A stretch of 18,470 nt of DNA. Origin: an uncultured Candidatus Melainabacteria bacterium. Its GTDB lineage: Bacteria; Cyanobacteriota; Vampirovibrionia; Gastranaerophilales; Gastranaerophilaceae. Numbering within the stretch: position 1 is the stretch's first letter; the number at the start of each line of letters is the position of its first letter. Below are positions 8,096-14,465 of the stretch, one piece after another. Location of the stretch: NCBI GenBank assembly GCA_934675685.1, contig CAKURL010000031.1, forward strand, positions 1-18,470. The letters are read 5' to 3'. The translations under genes and the position numbers were made by a program. Below the pieces are notes generated by a model. The model saw only the letters and a program-made list of their open reading frames with translations. It was not told where the DNA came from and made no database searches.

Positions 8096-10204
8096 ATGGA
8101 TAGAGAGAAGATAAGCAAAAAACTAATATTTTGGTATTCGATTTTATGGGTGCTTTTGTTTGTGGCGCTTTGGGAAGCTTATGTGATATTTTTCCCAGAC
8201 ACAACAAGCACAAAGTCAAAGTGGATTGGGCTTTTTGCGGGCGCAATATTTTTGCTTTTGTCTTTTGCAAAAAACCTGGAACTTTCATATTTTAACTATG
8301 GAAATAAATTAATCTCTTCTATAAGTTCTTATTTTAAAAAGGGTCTAAATGTTTTTTATAAATCAAGCGTAAAATATATTCTTTTTTGCGCATTTGTAGT
8401 TGGAATTATTTTATATAACTATTTAAAATATAAATTCATAATTTGCTATGCAACCGGCGTTTTTTGCGCTTTGTTTTTGATTTTCGGGCTAAATTCTTTG
8501 TGCTCTGAAGCAAATGCGAAAATAACTTATGCGATAAATAACAATTCAAAAAGCATTTTTCGCCTGCTTTTTTCTTCGGGAGTTTTAGTGGGTGGCTTTT
8601 CAATCGGGCTTTCGATCAGCCTTATTGTGATTTTGTTTCATATTTTTAAAGATTATCAAATCATAAATGGCTTTTGCTTGGGGCTTTGTGTTGTTGTATT
8701 TTTAAATACGACAATTTGTGCGATTTCAAAAAAAGCGGCGCTATGCGCAAACCATGCTTTCTTGGATACTGAGGATGAGCTCATAAAGCATGATAAAAGA
8801 AATCCGCTTTTGCTTGTTTTAGGGGTTTCAAATGCTAATTTTTCAATTAATTCTGTGGCGCTTGAGATGACAAATGCCTTCATTGCTATTATGGTGGCTT
8901 CTATGACGGCAGGCGGCTATTGCTATAATTTAATGGGTGCTTTTTTGCCTATTGTTGTTGCTGGAAGCGGAATTTTTTCTTGCGTTTTAGTGATTTTATT
9001 GAAAAAAATAAGATCTTCTCAAAACCCAACAAAGACGATGTTTTTGCAAAGCTTTATGTCTTGCGTTTTGATGGGGTTGATTTCTTCTTACGTAATTAAA
9101 ACTTGGTTCCCTCAAGATTTAAAAATTTTATATCCAATTTTAATCGGCTCTTTTGGCGGTTTGATTTTGACATTTTTAAATTTTAGGCAAATTGAATATA
9201 GAAATAAATTAGCAAAAGCACTTTCAAACTCTGCTTCAAACGGGGTTTTCTCGCTCTTTTTCAAATTATTTTGCGAAAGCTCTAATGGCGCGTTTTTGCC
9301 TTGTTTGATTTTTGCTTTAATAATCATATCTTCTTTTTTAACAGGATATGGCGTGGACGCTCCGGCTTTTGGGATTTTTTCAATTACATTAAGCGTTTTA
9401 GCTTTTGTTTCTTGCGTCGGGGTGATTTTGTCTTTTAGCATTTTTGCTCTTGGTACAAATAGCGCAAACGCAATCAATGACACCTTTGAAGACGAATTAA
9501 CAAAAAACCACAACATTAACCTTTTTTCTCAAAATGTGCATAATTTAATGGTTTTGGGAAAAAATTTCATAAATTCAATCACAATTTTAGGTGCAATTGG
9601 GATTTTAATCGGCTATACGATTTTAGTCGAAATTGACGAAGTAGATATTTTAAATCCTTATGTCCTAGGAGCTCTTTTGGTGGGCGTGAGTGTTCCTTTT
9701 GCTTTTTGTTCTTGGATAGTGAAAGCTGCAAACAAGAGCACTTTGAGACTTGTTTTTGAAGCGAAAAAACATTTTAAACATTTTCCTCAAATTTTGAGTT
9801 TTCAAATGCGCCCTGATTATGAAAATTTTGCAAAAATTCTTGCAAATTCTTCTTCGTTCCATAGCTTGACGATTTTTGCTCTTCTCGTTGTGCTTTTTTC
9901 CTTGATAGCTAAAAACCTTATGCAAGAAGCGCTTATGGGTTTTGTTTTGAGTGTTATTTTGTCCTCTTTGGGGTTGGTATTTTTATTGAACAATGGGCAA
10001 AATCTTATTTTTGCAGCTAAAAAATATTTTTCTTATGAATATGAAAATGCAAAATACACAAACGAATATGGCATGATTTCTCAAGGCGAAAAATTGCTTC
10101 GAATTTTAGGGGATTTGTTAATTCCATCTATCAATTCTCTTTTGATTTTCCTTTCGATTTTGGCTTTGGCCGTGGCGCCTATGTATTTAAATTGTAAATG
10201 TTAA
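8096..10204 (+). CDS. Membrane pyrophosphatase homologue lacking most catalytic residues (pseudo-HppA)
   Basis: A 702-residue protein with about 16 hydrophobic helices, the length and topology of proton/sodium-pumping pyrophosphatases. Family landmarks remain: KKAA (212-215), RNP (235-237), GK (488-489), RPDY for KPDY (572-575), NNG...AAKK for NAGGAWDNAKK (632-643), PSIN for PSLN (677-680), and a C-terminal ALAVAPMY for VFAPLF. The chemistry is gone. DVGAD becomes LCANH (216-220). The DNVGDNVGD run becomes LGVSNANFS (242-250). DNAGG becomes ANAIN (457-461). GDTVGDPFK becomes GEKLLRILG (664-672). Only isolated acids survive (E226, D233, D673). The reading frame is intact, so this looks like a maintained pseudoenzyme and not a decaying gene. 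Ion transport, scaffolding or ligand sensing are possible. It is followed nine bases later by a second degenerate enzyme homologue. Confidence 0.82.
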   Translation: MDREKISKKLIFWYSILWVLLFVALWEAYVIFFPDTTSTKSKWIGLFAGAIFLLLSFAKNLELSYFNYGNKLISSISSYFKKGLNVFYKSSVKYILFCAFVVGIILYNYLKYKFIICYATGVFCALFLIFGLNSLCSEANAKITYAINNNSKSIFRLLFSSGVLVGGFSIGLSISLIVILFHIFKDYQIINGFCLGLCVVVFLNTTICAISKKAALCANHAFLDTEDELIKHDKRNPLLLVLGVSNANFSINSVALEMTNAFIAIMVASMTAGGYCYNLMGAFLPIVVAGSGIFSCVLVILLKKIRSSQNPTKTMFLQSFMSCVLMGLISSYVIKTWFPQDLKILYPILIGSFGGLILTFLNFRQIEYRNKLAKALSNSASNGVFSLFFKLFCESSNGAFLPCLIFALIIISSFLTGYGVDAPAFGIFSITLSVLAFVSCVGVILSFSIFALGTNSANAINDTFEDELTKNHNINLFSQNVHNLMVLGKNFINSITILGAIGILIGYTILVEIDEVDILNPYVLGALLVGVSVPFAFCSWIVKAANKSTLRLVFEAKKHFKHFPQILSFQMRPDYENFAKILANSSSFHSLTIFALLVVLFSLIAKNLMQEALMGFVLSVILSSLGLVFLLNNGQNLIFAAKKYFSYEYENAKYTNEYGMISQGEKLLRILGDLLIPSINSLLIFLSILALAVAPMYLNCKC

Positions 10205-10213
10205 GGCTCTAAA

Positions 10214-10600
10214 ATGGCGATAAAAACTTTTAATTTTGAAATATTTTCTAATGGCTTTGATGATGTAATTGATATCACATCTAAAGTTTTGGATTATATA
10301 AAAAATGACCTAGAGTCTGTTGTTGTGCTTTTTTCGAACAGCGAAAATTGCGCAATAATTCAAAAAGAAAATACGGGTTTTTTGGAATTTTTAAATAGTT
10401 TTTTTGACGAAAAATTTTTAGAAAAAAATGAAAAAATAGAAAATTTTTTGAAATATAAAAACGAAATGAAGTCTTTAATTTGTTCGAAAAATGAAATTTT
10501 AAATTTAGAAAATCTGAAAAATAATAAAGAAAAAATATTTTTCTTGGATTTTTCTTCCTCTCGAGGGATTAAAAAAGTTTGTATTAAAATAATTAATTAA
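10214..10600 (+). CDS. YjbQ/UPF0047-like protein lacking the conserved histidines
   Basis: A 128-residue protein, close to the usual 130-140 of the YjbQ/UPF0047 family, some members of which have low thiamine-phosphate synthase activity. The pattern matches along the length: FSNGFDDVIDITSKVLDYI for the family's N-terminal strand and 'DIT' helix, SVVVLFSNSENCAIIQKEN for the hallmark 'v.vf.pHTTAAltinEN', and KIFFLDFSSSRGIKKVCIKI for the 'Q.I.l.D.d.pR.R.v.v.i' ending. The HTT signature is NSE here, the later 'sHik' histidine is lost, and the whole protein contains no histidine, so the ancestral active site cannot work. Family membership rests on pattern matching by eye. TAAGG seven bases before ATG is the ribosome site and overlaps the preceding stop, implying one operon with the pyrophosphatase-like gene. 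Confidence 0.6.
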   Translation: MAIKTFNFEIFSNGFDDVIDITSKVLDYIKNDLESVVVLFSNSENCAIIQKENTGFLEFLNSFFDEKFLEKNEKIENFLKYKNEMKSLICSKNEILNLENLKNNKEKIFFLDFSSSRGIKKVCIKIIN

Positions 10601-10610
10601 GAAGAGAAAT

Positions 10611-12251
10611 ATGGACAAAAATCAGCTAAAATTTTATACAGATTTATTAAAAGAAGACGAGATTTTGCTTTTAAAAAGTGACGATGCTTTTTTTCAAAAT
10701 CATTACCTAGGCTCTCCCTTAAACGCGCTCACTAATTTTTCGGGTACTGCAGGAGAAGCAATAATAGAAAAATCAGGCAAAATTACGCTTTTTGTGGACA
10801 CGAGATATCATCTTTTAGCTCCAAAGCAAGCTTTTAAAGAAGTCGAATTAGTTTTAATGCCTTTAGGGGAAGATTTTTTTGGAGCAATAGAAAAAAGATA
10901 TAAGAAAAACACAGTTTTATTTGTTCCATCAGACATTTTATTAAACAAATATTTGAAATTTTCAAAGCATTTTGACCTTCGCACTTATAAATTAAAAGAA
11001 AAATATTTAAAAAATAAAGACTTTAAAAAAAGCGAAAAAGTTTTTTTAATCGATAAAAAAATAGATAAAAATTCTTTTAATTTTAAAATTGAAAAACTCA
11101 AAAAAAGCTACCCAGAAGCAAATAGAATGCTTGTTTTTGACCTTGATGAAATTTCTTATTTGACTAATTTAAGAAGCTTTCAGATGAAATATTCTTCGAA
11201 TTTTCGCTCGATTTTGTATTTAGATTTTAAGACAAATGAAAACAAATTGTTTTTAGACAAAATTCCATCAAAGCTTGAAATCGAAAATTTGTCTTTTGAA
11301 AAATTGGAAGATTTTTTGCCTTTTATCTCTTCAAAAGACTATGAAATCTATTTAAACCCTAAAAAAATCACTCTTGATAATTTTTTAGCTATAAAAAAAC
11401 CAAAAGAAATTTTAGACGACAAATTGGCGCTTTTTGCTTCCGTGAAATCAATCAGTATAATTGAACATTTGAAAGAAGCTTCTTTTAAGCTCGATCTTGC
11501 TATTTATAATTTTAAAAATAAATTAAAAGCAGGGTTATCTGAATTTGATCTTGTTAAAATGTTTGAGCAAGAGATGGTGCAAATGGGTGCTAAGTGTCCT
11601 TCTTTCAAGACTTTGCTTGCGATAGACGAAAATAGCGCCTCTATTCATTATAGCGAATATTCAAAGCAAAAAGTGCTTTCAGGCGAAAATATTCTTCTTT
11701 TGGATTGCGGCTCATACTTAGATGGCGGCTTTTCGACTGACATCACAAGGACTTTTTATTTTGGATATTATCCAAAAGATATCCATAAAAAAGTCTATAC
11801 ATATACTCTAAAAGCTTTTATAGATTGCTTTTTGGAAAATCAAACAAACGCAAGAAAGCTGGATTTATTGGCAAGAAAAATTCTATCCCCTATGGAAAAT
11901 TTGGGTTTTTATTTTTCCCATGGTCTAGGGCATGGCATAGGAACATCAGTCCACCAAGCGCCCCCTACTTTAAATATGTATTCAACAGATATTATAAAGC
12001 CTTATCAAACGCATTCAATCGAGCCTGGGCTTTATGGAAAAGATGAAAAAGAAGGGATAGAATTTGGCGTAAGGATTGAAAATTGCGTATATTATGACAT
12101 AAACTATTCAAGAAATTCTTTGTCAAATTTTCCTTTTGAGGAGATTTTAATAGATTATAGTTTGCTAAACACAAATGAAATCGAATTTGTGAAAAATTGG
12201 CAAAAAAATTGGCAAGCTAAATTAGAAGAATATTTAAAAGAAAAGAATTAA
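10611..12251 (+). CDS. Xaa-Pro aminopeptidase (M24B metallopeptidase, aminopeptidase P)
   Basis: A 546-residue cytosolic peptidase expected to remove N-terminal residues that precede proline. Layout: creatinase-like N-terminal domain (about 1-135, with FSGTAGEAII and VDTRYHLLA), a second creatinase-like domain (about 140-275, LVFDLDEISYLTNLRS), then the pita-bread catalytic domain (about 285-500). All five dinuclear-metal ligands are visible: Asp365 (LLLDCGSYLDG), Asp377 (STDITRTF), His441 (SHGLGHGIG), Glu471 (SIEPGLYG) and Glu490 (GVRIEN). His346 (SIHYS) and His448 (VHQAP) match accessory catalytic histidines. Aminopeptidase P1-type enzymes are usually about 590 residues, so the C-terminal tail is somewhat short. 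AGAAGAG just before the ATG is a ribosome site, and the start lies 11 bases after the previous stop. Unlike its two upstream neighbours it appears fully active. Confidence 0.9.
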   Translation: MDKNQLKFYTDLLKEDEILLLKSDDAFFQNHYLGSPLNALTNFSGTAGEAIIEKSGKITLFVDTRYHLLAPKQAFKEVELVLMPLGEDFFGAIEKRYKKNTVLFVPSDILLNKYLKFSKHFDLRTYKLKEKYLKNKDFKKSEKVFLIDKKIDKNSFNFKIEKLKKSYPEANRMLVFDLDEISYLTNLRSFQMKYSSNFRSILYLDFKTNENKLFLDKIPSKLEIENLSFEKLEDFLPFISSKDYEIYLNPKKITLDNFLAIKKPKEILDDKLALFASVKSISIIEHLKEASFKLDLAIYNFKNKLKAGLSEFDLVKMFEQEMVQMGAKCPSFKTLLAIDENSASIHYSEYSKQKVLSGENILLLDCGSYLDGGFSTDITRTFYFGYYPKDIHKKVYTYTLKAFIDCFLENQTNARKLDLLARKILSPMENLGFYFSHGLGHGIGTSVHQAPPTLNMYSTDIIKPYQTHSIEPGLYGKDEKEGIEFGVRIENCVYYDINYSRNSLSNFPFEEILIDYSLLNTNEIEFVKNWQKNWQAKLEEYLKEKN

Positions 12252-12258
12252 TAAATAA

Positions 12259-13050
12259 ATGACTGAAAAAATTGAAATCACAAGCACTCAAAATAACCTT
12301 GTAAAATATTGCGTGAAACTTTTAAATCCTCATTTTAGAAAGCAAGAGAAAGTTATTCTGCTTGATGGAATAAAGACTATAACTGGGCTTTTAGATAGCG
12401 GGGTCGAGTTTGAATATTTGTTTTCGGAAGAAAAAAACTTGCCAAAAAATTTAAAAAATATTAAAACTTTAATCTTAACAGACGAAAAAGTTTTGTCTAA
12501 AATTTCTTCTACAAAATCTTATTCAAAATATATTGGAATAATTAAAGAGCCAAGGGTTGAAAAGAATATTTTTAAAACCATGGAAAAAATCGCTTTGGTG
12601 GAAAACATAAAAGACGCAGGAAACCTAGGCACAATAATAAGAAGCGCTGCTGCTTTTTCAATTGACGGCATTATTTTATTTGGAGATTGCGTAGATTTAT
12701 ATAATCCAAAGGCGATAAGAGCTTCTGCACAGAACATGTTTAAAATCCCAATTTTAAGAACTTCGGATTTTGAATTTATAAAAGAATTGAAAAAAAACCA
12801 TAAGATGATTTCGACTGTGGTAGATTCTTCTTTAGATTTATTCGATTTAAAAATTGAAGAGAATTTTTTGGGCAATTTTATTGTTGCCTTGGGGTCAGAA
12901 GCTTCCGGCTTAAGCCAAGAAATGGCTCAAATATCAGATATATTAGCTACAATCAAGATGGATAATGACGTCGAATCTTTAAATCTTGCGATTTGCGCTT
13001 CGATTGTTTTTTCAAGAGTGAAATCAATCCGAAGATTAAGAAAATTGTAG
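12259..13050 (+). CDS. SpoU/TrmH-family RNA 2'-O-ribose methyltransferase
   Basis: A 263-residue SPOUT enzyme that would transfer methyl from S-adenosylmethionine to a ribose 2'-OH of rRNA or tRNA. The N-terminal substrate-binding domain (about 1-95, starting with the familiar ITSTQNNLVK) is followed by the knotted catalytic domain with its three motifs: motif 1 VENIKDAGNLGTIIRSAAAF (114-133, catalytic Arg128), motif 2 VALGSEASGLS (209-219), and motif 3 ESLNLAICASIVF (239-251). The overall layout resembles 23S rRNA guanosine methyltransferases of the RlmB/TsnR type, but the target base cannot be assigned. It starts seven bases after the aminopeptidase stop with no clear Shine-Dalgarno, so it is probably translated as part of the 8096-13050 operon. 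It produces S-adenosylhomocysteine, the substrate of the SahH encoded near the right end. Confidence 0.9.
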   Translation: MTEKIEITSTQNNLVKYCVKLLNPHFRKQEKVILLDGIKTITGLLDSGVEFEYLFSEEKNLPKNLKNIKTLILTDEKVLSKISSTKSYSKYIGIIKEPRVEKNIFKTMEKIALVENIKDAGNLGTIIRSAAAFSIDGIILFGDCVDLYNPKAIRASAQNMFKIPILRTSDFEFIKELKKNHKMISTVVDSSLDLFDLKIEENFLGNFIVALGSEASGLSQEMAQISDILATIKMDNDVESLNLAICASIVFSRVKSIRRLRKL

Positions 13051-13060
13051 TAAATATTAA

Positions 13061-13089
13061 TTGCAAAAACCAATAAGTCATGATAGTAT
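13061..13089 (+). promoter_or_regulatory. Strong promoter of the 66-residue protein
   Basis: TTGCAA (13061-13066), a 17-base spacer and TAGTAT (13084-13089) preceded by TGA, giving an extended -10. With optimal spacing it is one of the best sigma-70-type promoters in the window. It overlaps an in-frame ATG at 13080, which argues that translation starts at ATG 13116 instead. Confidence 0.6.
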
Positions 13090-13115
13090 TATTAAGTAAC
13101 CTAGGAGAGGCCAAG

Positions 13116-13316
13116 ATGCGTATACATCGTTGTATGTCTAACAAACCAAATACATTTAAATATAACGGCAAAATGCAAAGTAACGCTTCAAGTTTGAGGT
13201 CCAACAGGGTTGCAGCTAAGCATAAATATACAGGTGTCGCAAGCGCAGATTTAGCTTATGCGAGCATGTTCGATAATGAAATTGCAAAAGATTTAAAATT
13301 AATGGGTTTAATTTAG
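13116..13316 (+). CDS. Small basic protein of unknown function (66 residues)
   Basis: I do not recognise this protein. It begins at ATG 13116 (MRIHRCMSNKPN), because AGGAGAGG sits six bases upstream and the preceding in-frame ATG at 13080 lies inside the promoter. The N-terminal two thirds are basic and Ser/Asn-rich (NKPNTFKYNGKMQSNASS, LRSNRVAAKHKYTG); the C-terminal third is amphipathic (SADLAYASMFDNEIAKDLKLMGLI). There is no signal peptide or membrane helix and only one cysteine. A near-ideal promoter and a strong ribosome site imply high expression, as for a nucleic-acid-binding, ribosome-associated or other abundant small protein (inference). The MTA phosphorylase gene follows after 53 bases with no obvious terminator between. 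Confidence 0.65.
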   Translation: MRIHRCMSNKPNTFKYNGKMQSNASSLRSNRVAAKHKYTGVASADLAYASMFDNEIAKDLKLMGLI

Positions 13317-13369
13317 TTTAAGCCTATTTTTTGTTTTATTTGAGTATTTTAAAGTAAGGACTTTTAATA

Positions 13370-14128
13370 ATGGTTGATAAAAATTTAGCGTCAGTTGGGA
13401 TTTTTGGCGGAAGCGGTTTCTATAAGTTTTTAGATGATATCAAAGAATTTACTATAGATACTCCCTATGGCAAGACTTCAGATGCTTTAATGCTTGGAAC
13501 CATTGGAAATAAAAAAGTAGCTTTCATGCCTCGCCACGGCAGACACCACACAATTGCTCCGCATAAAGTAAATTATAGAGCAAACGTTTGGGCTATGAAA
13601 GAAATTGGCTGTAAATCTGTGATTTCTCCATGTGCTGCAGGTTCACTACAAAAACACGTTAAGCCTGGGGATATCGTTTTTTGCGACCAATATGTAAACT
13701 GGACAAATGGCCGTTTGGACACATATTTTGACCAAGAAGAAATTCAACACGTTTCTGCAGCAGAACCATACAGCGAAGAATTAAGAGCTTTAGCCATCAA
13801 ATGCGGCGAAGAATTGGGCTTTTCAATCCATAAAACTGGTACGGTTGTCGTAATTCAAGGGCCAAGATTTTCAACAAAATCGGAAAGCAAATTTTTCACA
13901 AACCAAGGTTGGGAAGTAATCAACATGACTCAATATCCAGAAGCTCATTTGGTTAAAGAACTTGGCATGAAATCTTTAAATATCTCTTTAATCACAGACT
14001 ATGACGCAGGTCTTGTCGGCGATTGCGAACCTGTTTCACATGAAGCAGTTATGAAAGTTTTTGAAGAAAATATTTCAAAATTGCAAAAATTATTGTTCTC
14101 AATAGTTGAAAAAATGGACGAGGAATAA
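13370..14128 (+). CDS. mtnP: S-methyl-5'-thioadenosine phosphorylase
   Basis: A 252-residue cytosolic enzyme splitting methylthioadenosine with phosphate into adenine and 5-methylthioribose-1-phosphate, clearing the by-product of polyamine synthesis. Family marks: IFGGSGFYKF (11-20, phosphate loop), MPRHGRHHTIAPHKVNYRAN (53-72), SPCAAGSLQ (86-94), IQGPRFSTKSES (162-173), NMTQYPEAHLVKELGM (185-200) and ITDYDAG (208-214). Asp210 and Asp212 of TDYD contact the adenine amino and N7 positions in MTA phosphorylases, favouring adenine over guanine/hypoxanthine substrates. Length is normal for bacterial members. The ribosome site is AAGGA, 9 bases upstream. The gene is probably cotranscribed with the 66-residue gene before it and yggT after it. 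Together with SahH it recycles S-adenosylmethionine by-products. Confidence 0.93.
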   Translation: MVDKNLASVGIFGGSGFYKFLDDIKEFTIDTPYGKTSDALMLGTIGNKKVAFMPRHGRHHTIAPHKVNYRANVWAMKEIGCKSVISPCAAGSLQKHVKPGDIVFCDQYVNWTNGRLDTYFDQEEIQHVSAAEPYSEELRALAIKCGEELGFSIHKTGTVVVIQGPRFSTKSESKFFTNQGWEVINMTQYPEAHLVKELGMKSLNISLITDYDAGLVGDCEPVSHEAVMKVFEENISKLQKLLFSIVEKMDEE

Positions 14129-14129
14129 G

Positions 14130-14396
14130 ATGGGTATTTCTATTGCGGTAGCTAGAGTTTTCGATTTAATATTTCTTTTGCTTGTGATTTCGATTCTTTT
14201 GACTTGGATTCCGAACATCAATTGGAACAATGAACCTTTTCGCTCTTTAAGAAGCTTTAGTGAAATTTTCCTAGCTCCTTTCAGAAAATTTATTCCACCT
14301 TTAGGCATGATTGATATCTCTCCAATAATCGCGTTTTTCTGCCTTGGAATTTTAAGAAACATCTTATTATCCTTGCTTGTGGCTTTGGGGTTATAG
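14130..14396 (+). CDS. YggT-family small membrane protein
   Basis: An 88-residue protein with two hydrophobic segments (about 3-25 and 61-86) separated by a polar, amphipathic part containing FRSLRSFSEIFLAPFRKFIPPLGMIDISPIIAF, the signature of the YGGT family. Known members are small inner-membrane proteins; the cyanobacterial and chloroplast relatives affect cell division, nucleoid shape or envelope assembly. The start at ATG 14130 is chosen because GAGGA lies just upstream, at the end of the MTA phosphorylase gene, whose stop is one base away. An upstream in-frame ATG at 14106 would overlap that gene and lacks this site. Tight coupling suggests translational coupling with mtnP, although the functional link is unclear. 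Confidence 0.85.
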   Translation: MGISIAVARVFDLIFLLLVISILLTWIPNINWNNEPFRSLRSFSEIFLAPFRKFIPPLGMIDISPIIAFFCLGILRNILLSLLVALGL

Positions 14397-14446
14397 TTCA
14401 ATTTTAAAAATAAAACTACCTTCTTTTCCGATTTAAATTTTCAAAT

Positions 14447-14464
14447 CTGAAATTATAATTTCAG
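14447..14464. promoter_or_regulatory. Perfect 18-bp palindrome embedding the -10 of the amylase-like gene
   Basis: CTGAAATTATAATTTCAG is a perfect palindrome whose right half contains TATAAT (14454-14459). Six bases (TTCAGT) follow before ATG 14466, the same leaderless geometry as at 2009 and 7249. A dyad symmetric about a -10 box is a plausible operator; it could also be a hairpin ending the yggT transcript. Confidence 0.45.
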
Positions 14465-14465
14465 T

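Noticed and set aside
9112..9516. Minus-strand 134-codon frame inside the pyrophosphatase-like gene
   Set aside because: It is antisense to a strongly supported membrane-protein frame, has no ribosome site and no family resemblance.
8096..10600. Calling the pyrophosphatase-like and YjbQ-like genes active enzymes or, alternatively, pseudogenes
   Set aside because: Lost catalytic residues argue against the ancestral activities, and intact frames with normal operon spacing argue against decay; maintained pseudoenzymes fit better.
13080..13115. Upstream in-frame ATG for the 66-residue protein
   Set aside because: It overlaps the -35/-10 promoter elements and lacks a ribosome site, while ATG 13116 has AGGAGAGG just upstream.
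13317..13369. Separate promoter for the MTA phosphorylase gene
   Set aside because: T-rich stretches give only poorly spaced -35/-10 pairs; cotranscription from the strong promoter at 13061 is simpler.
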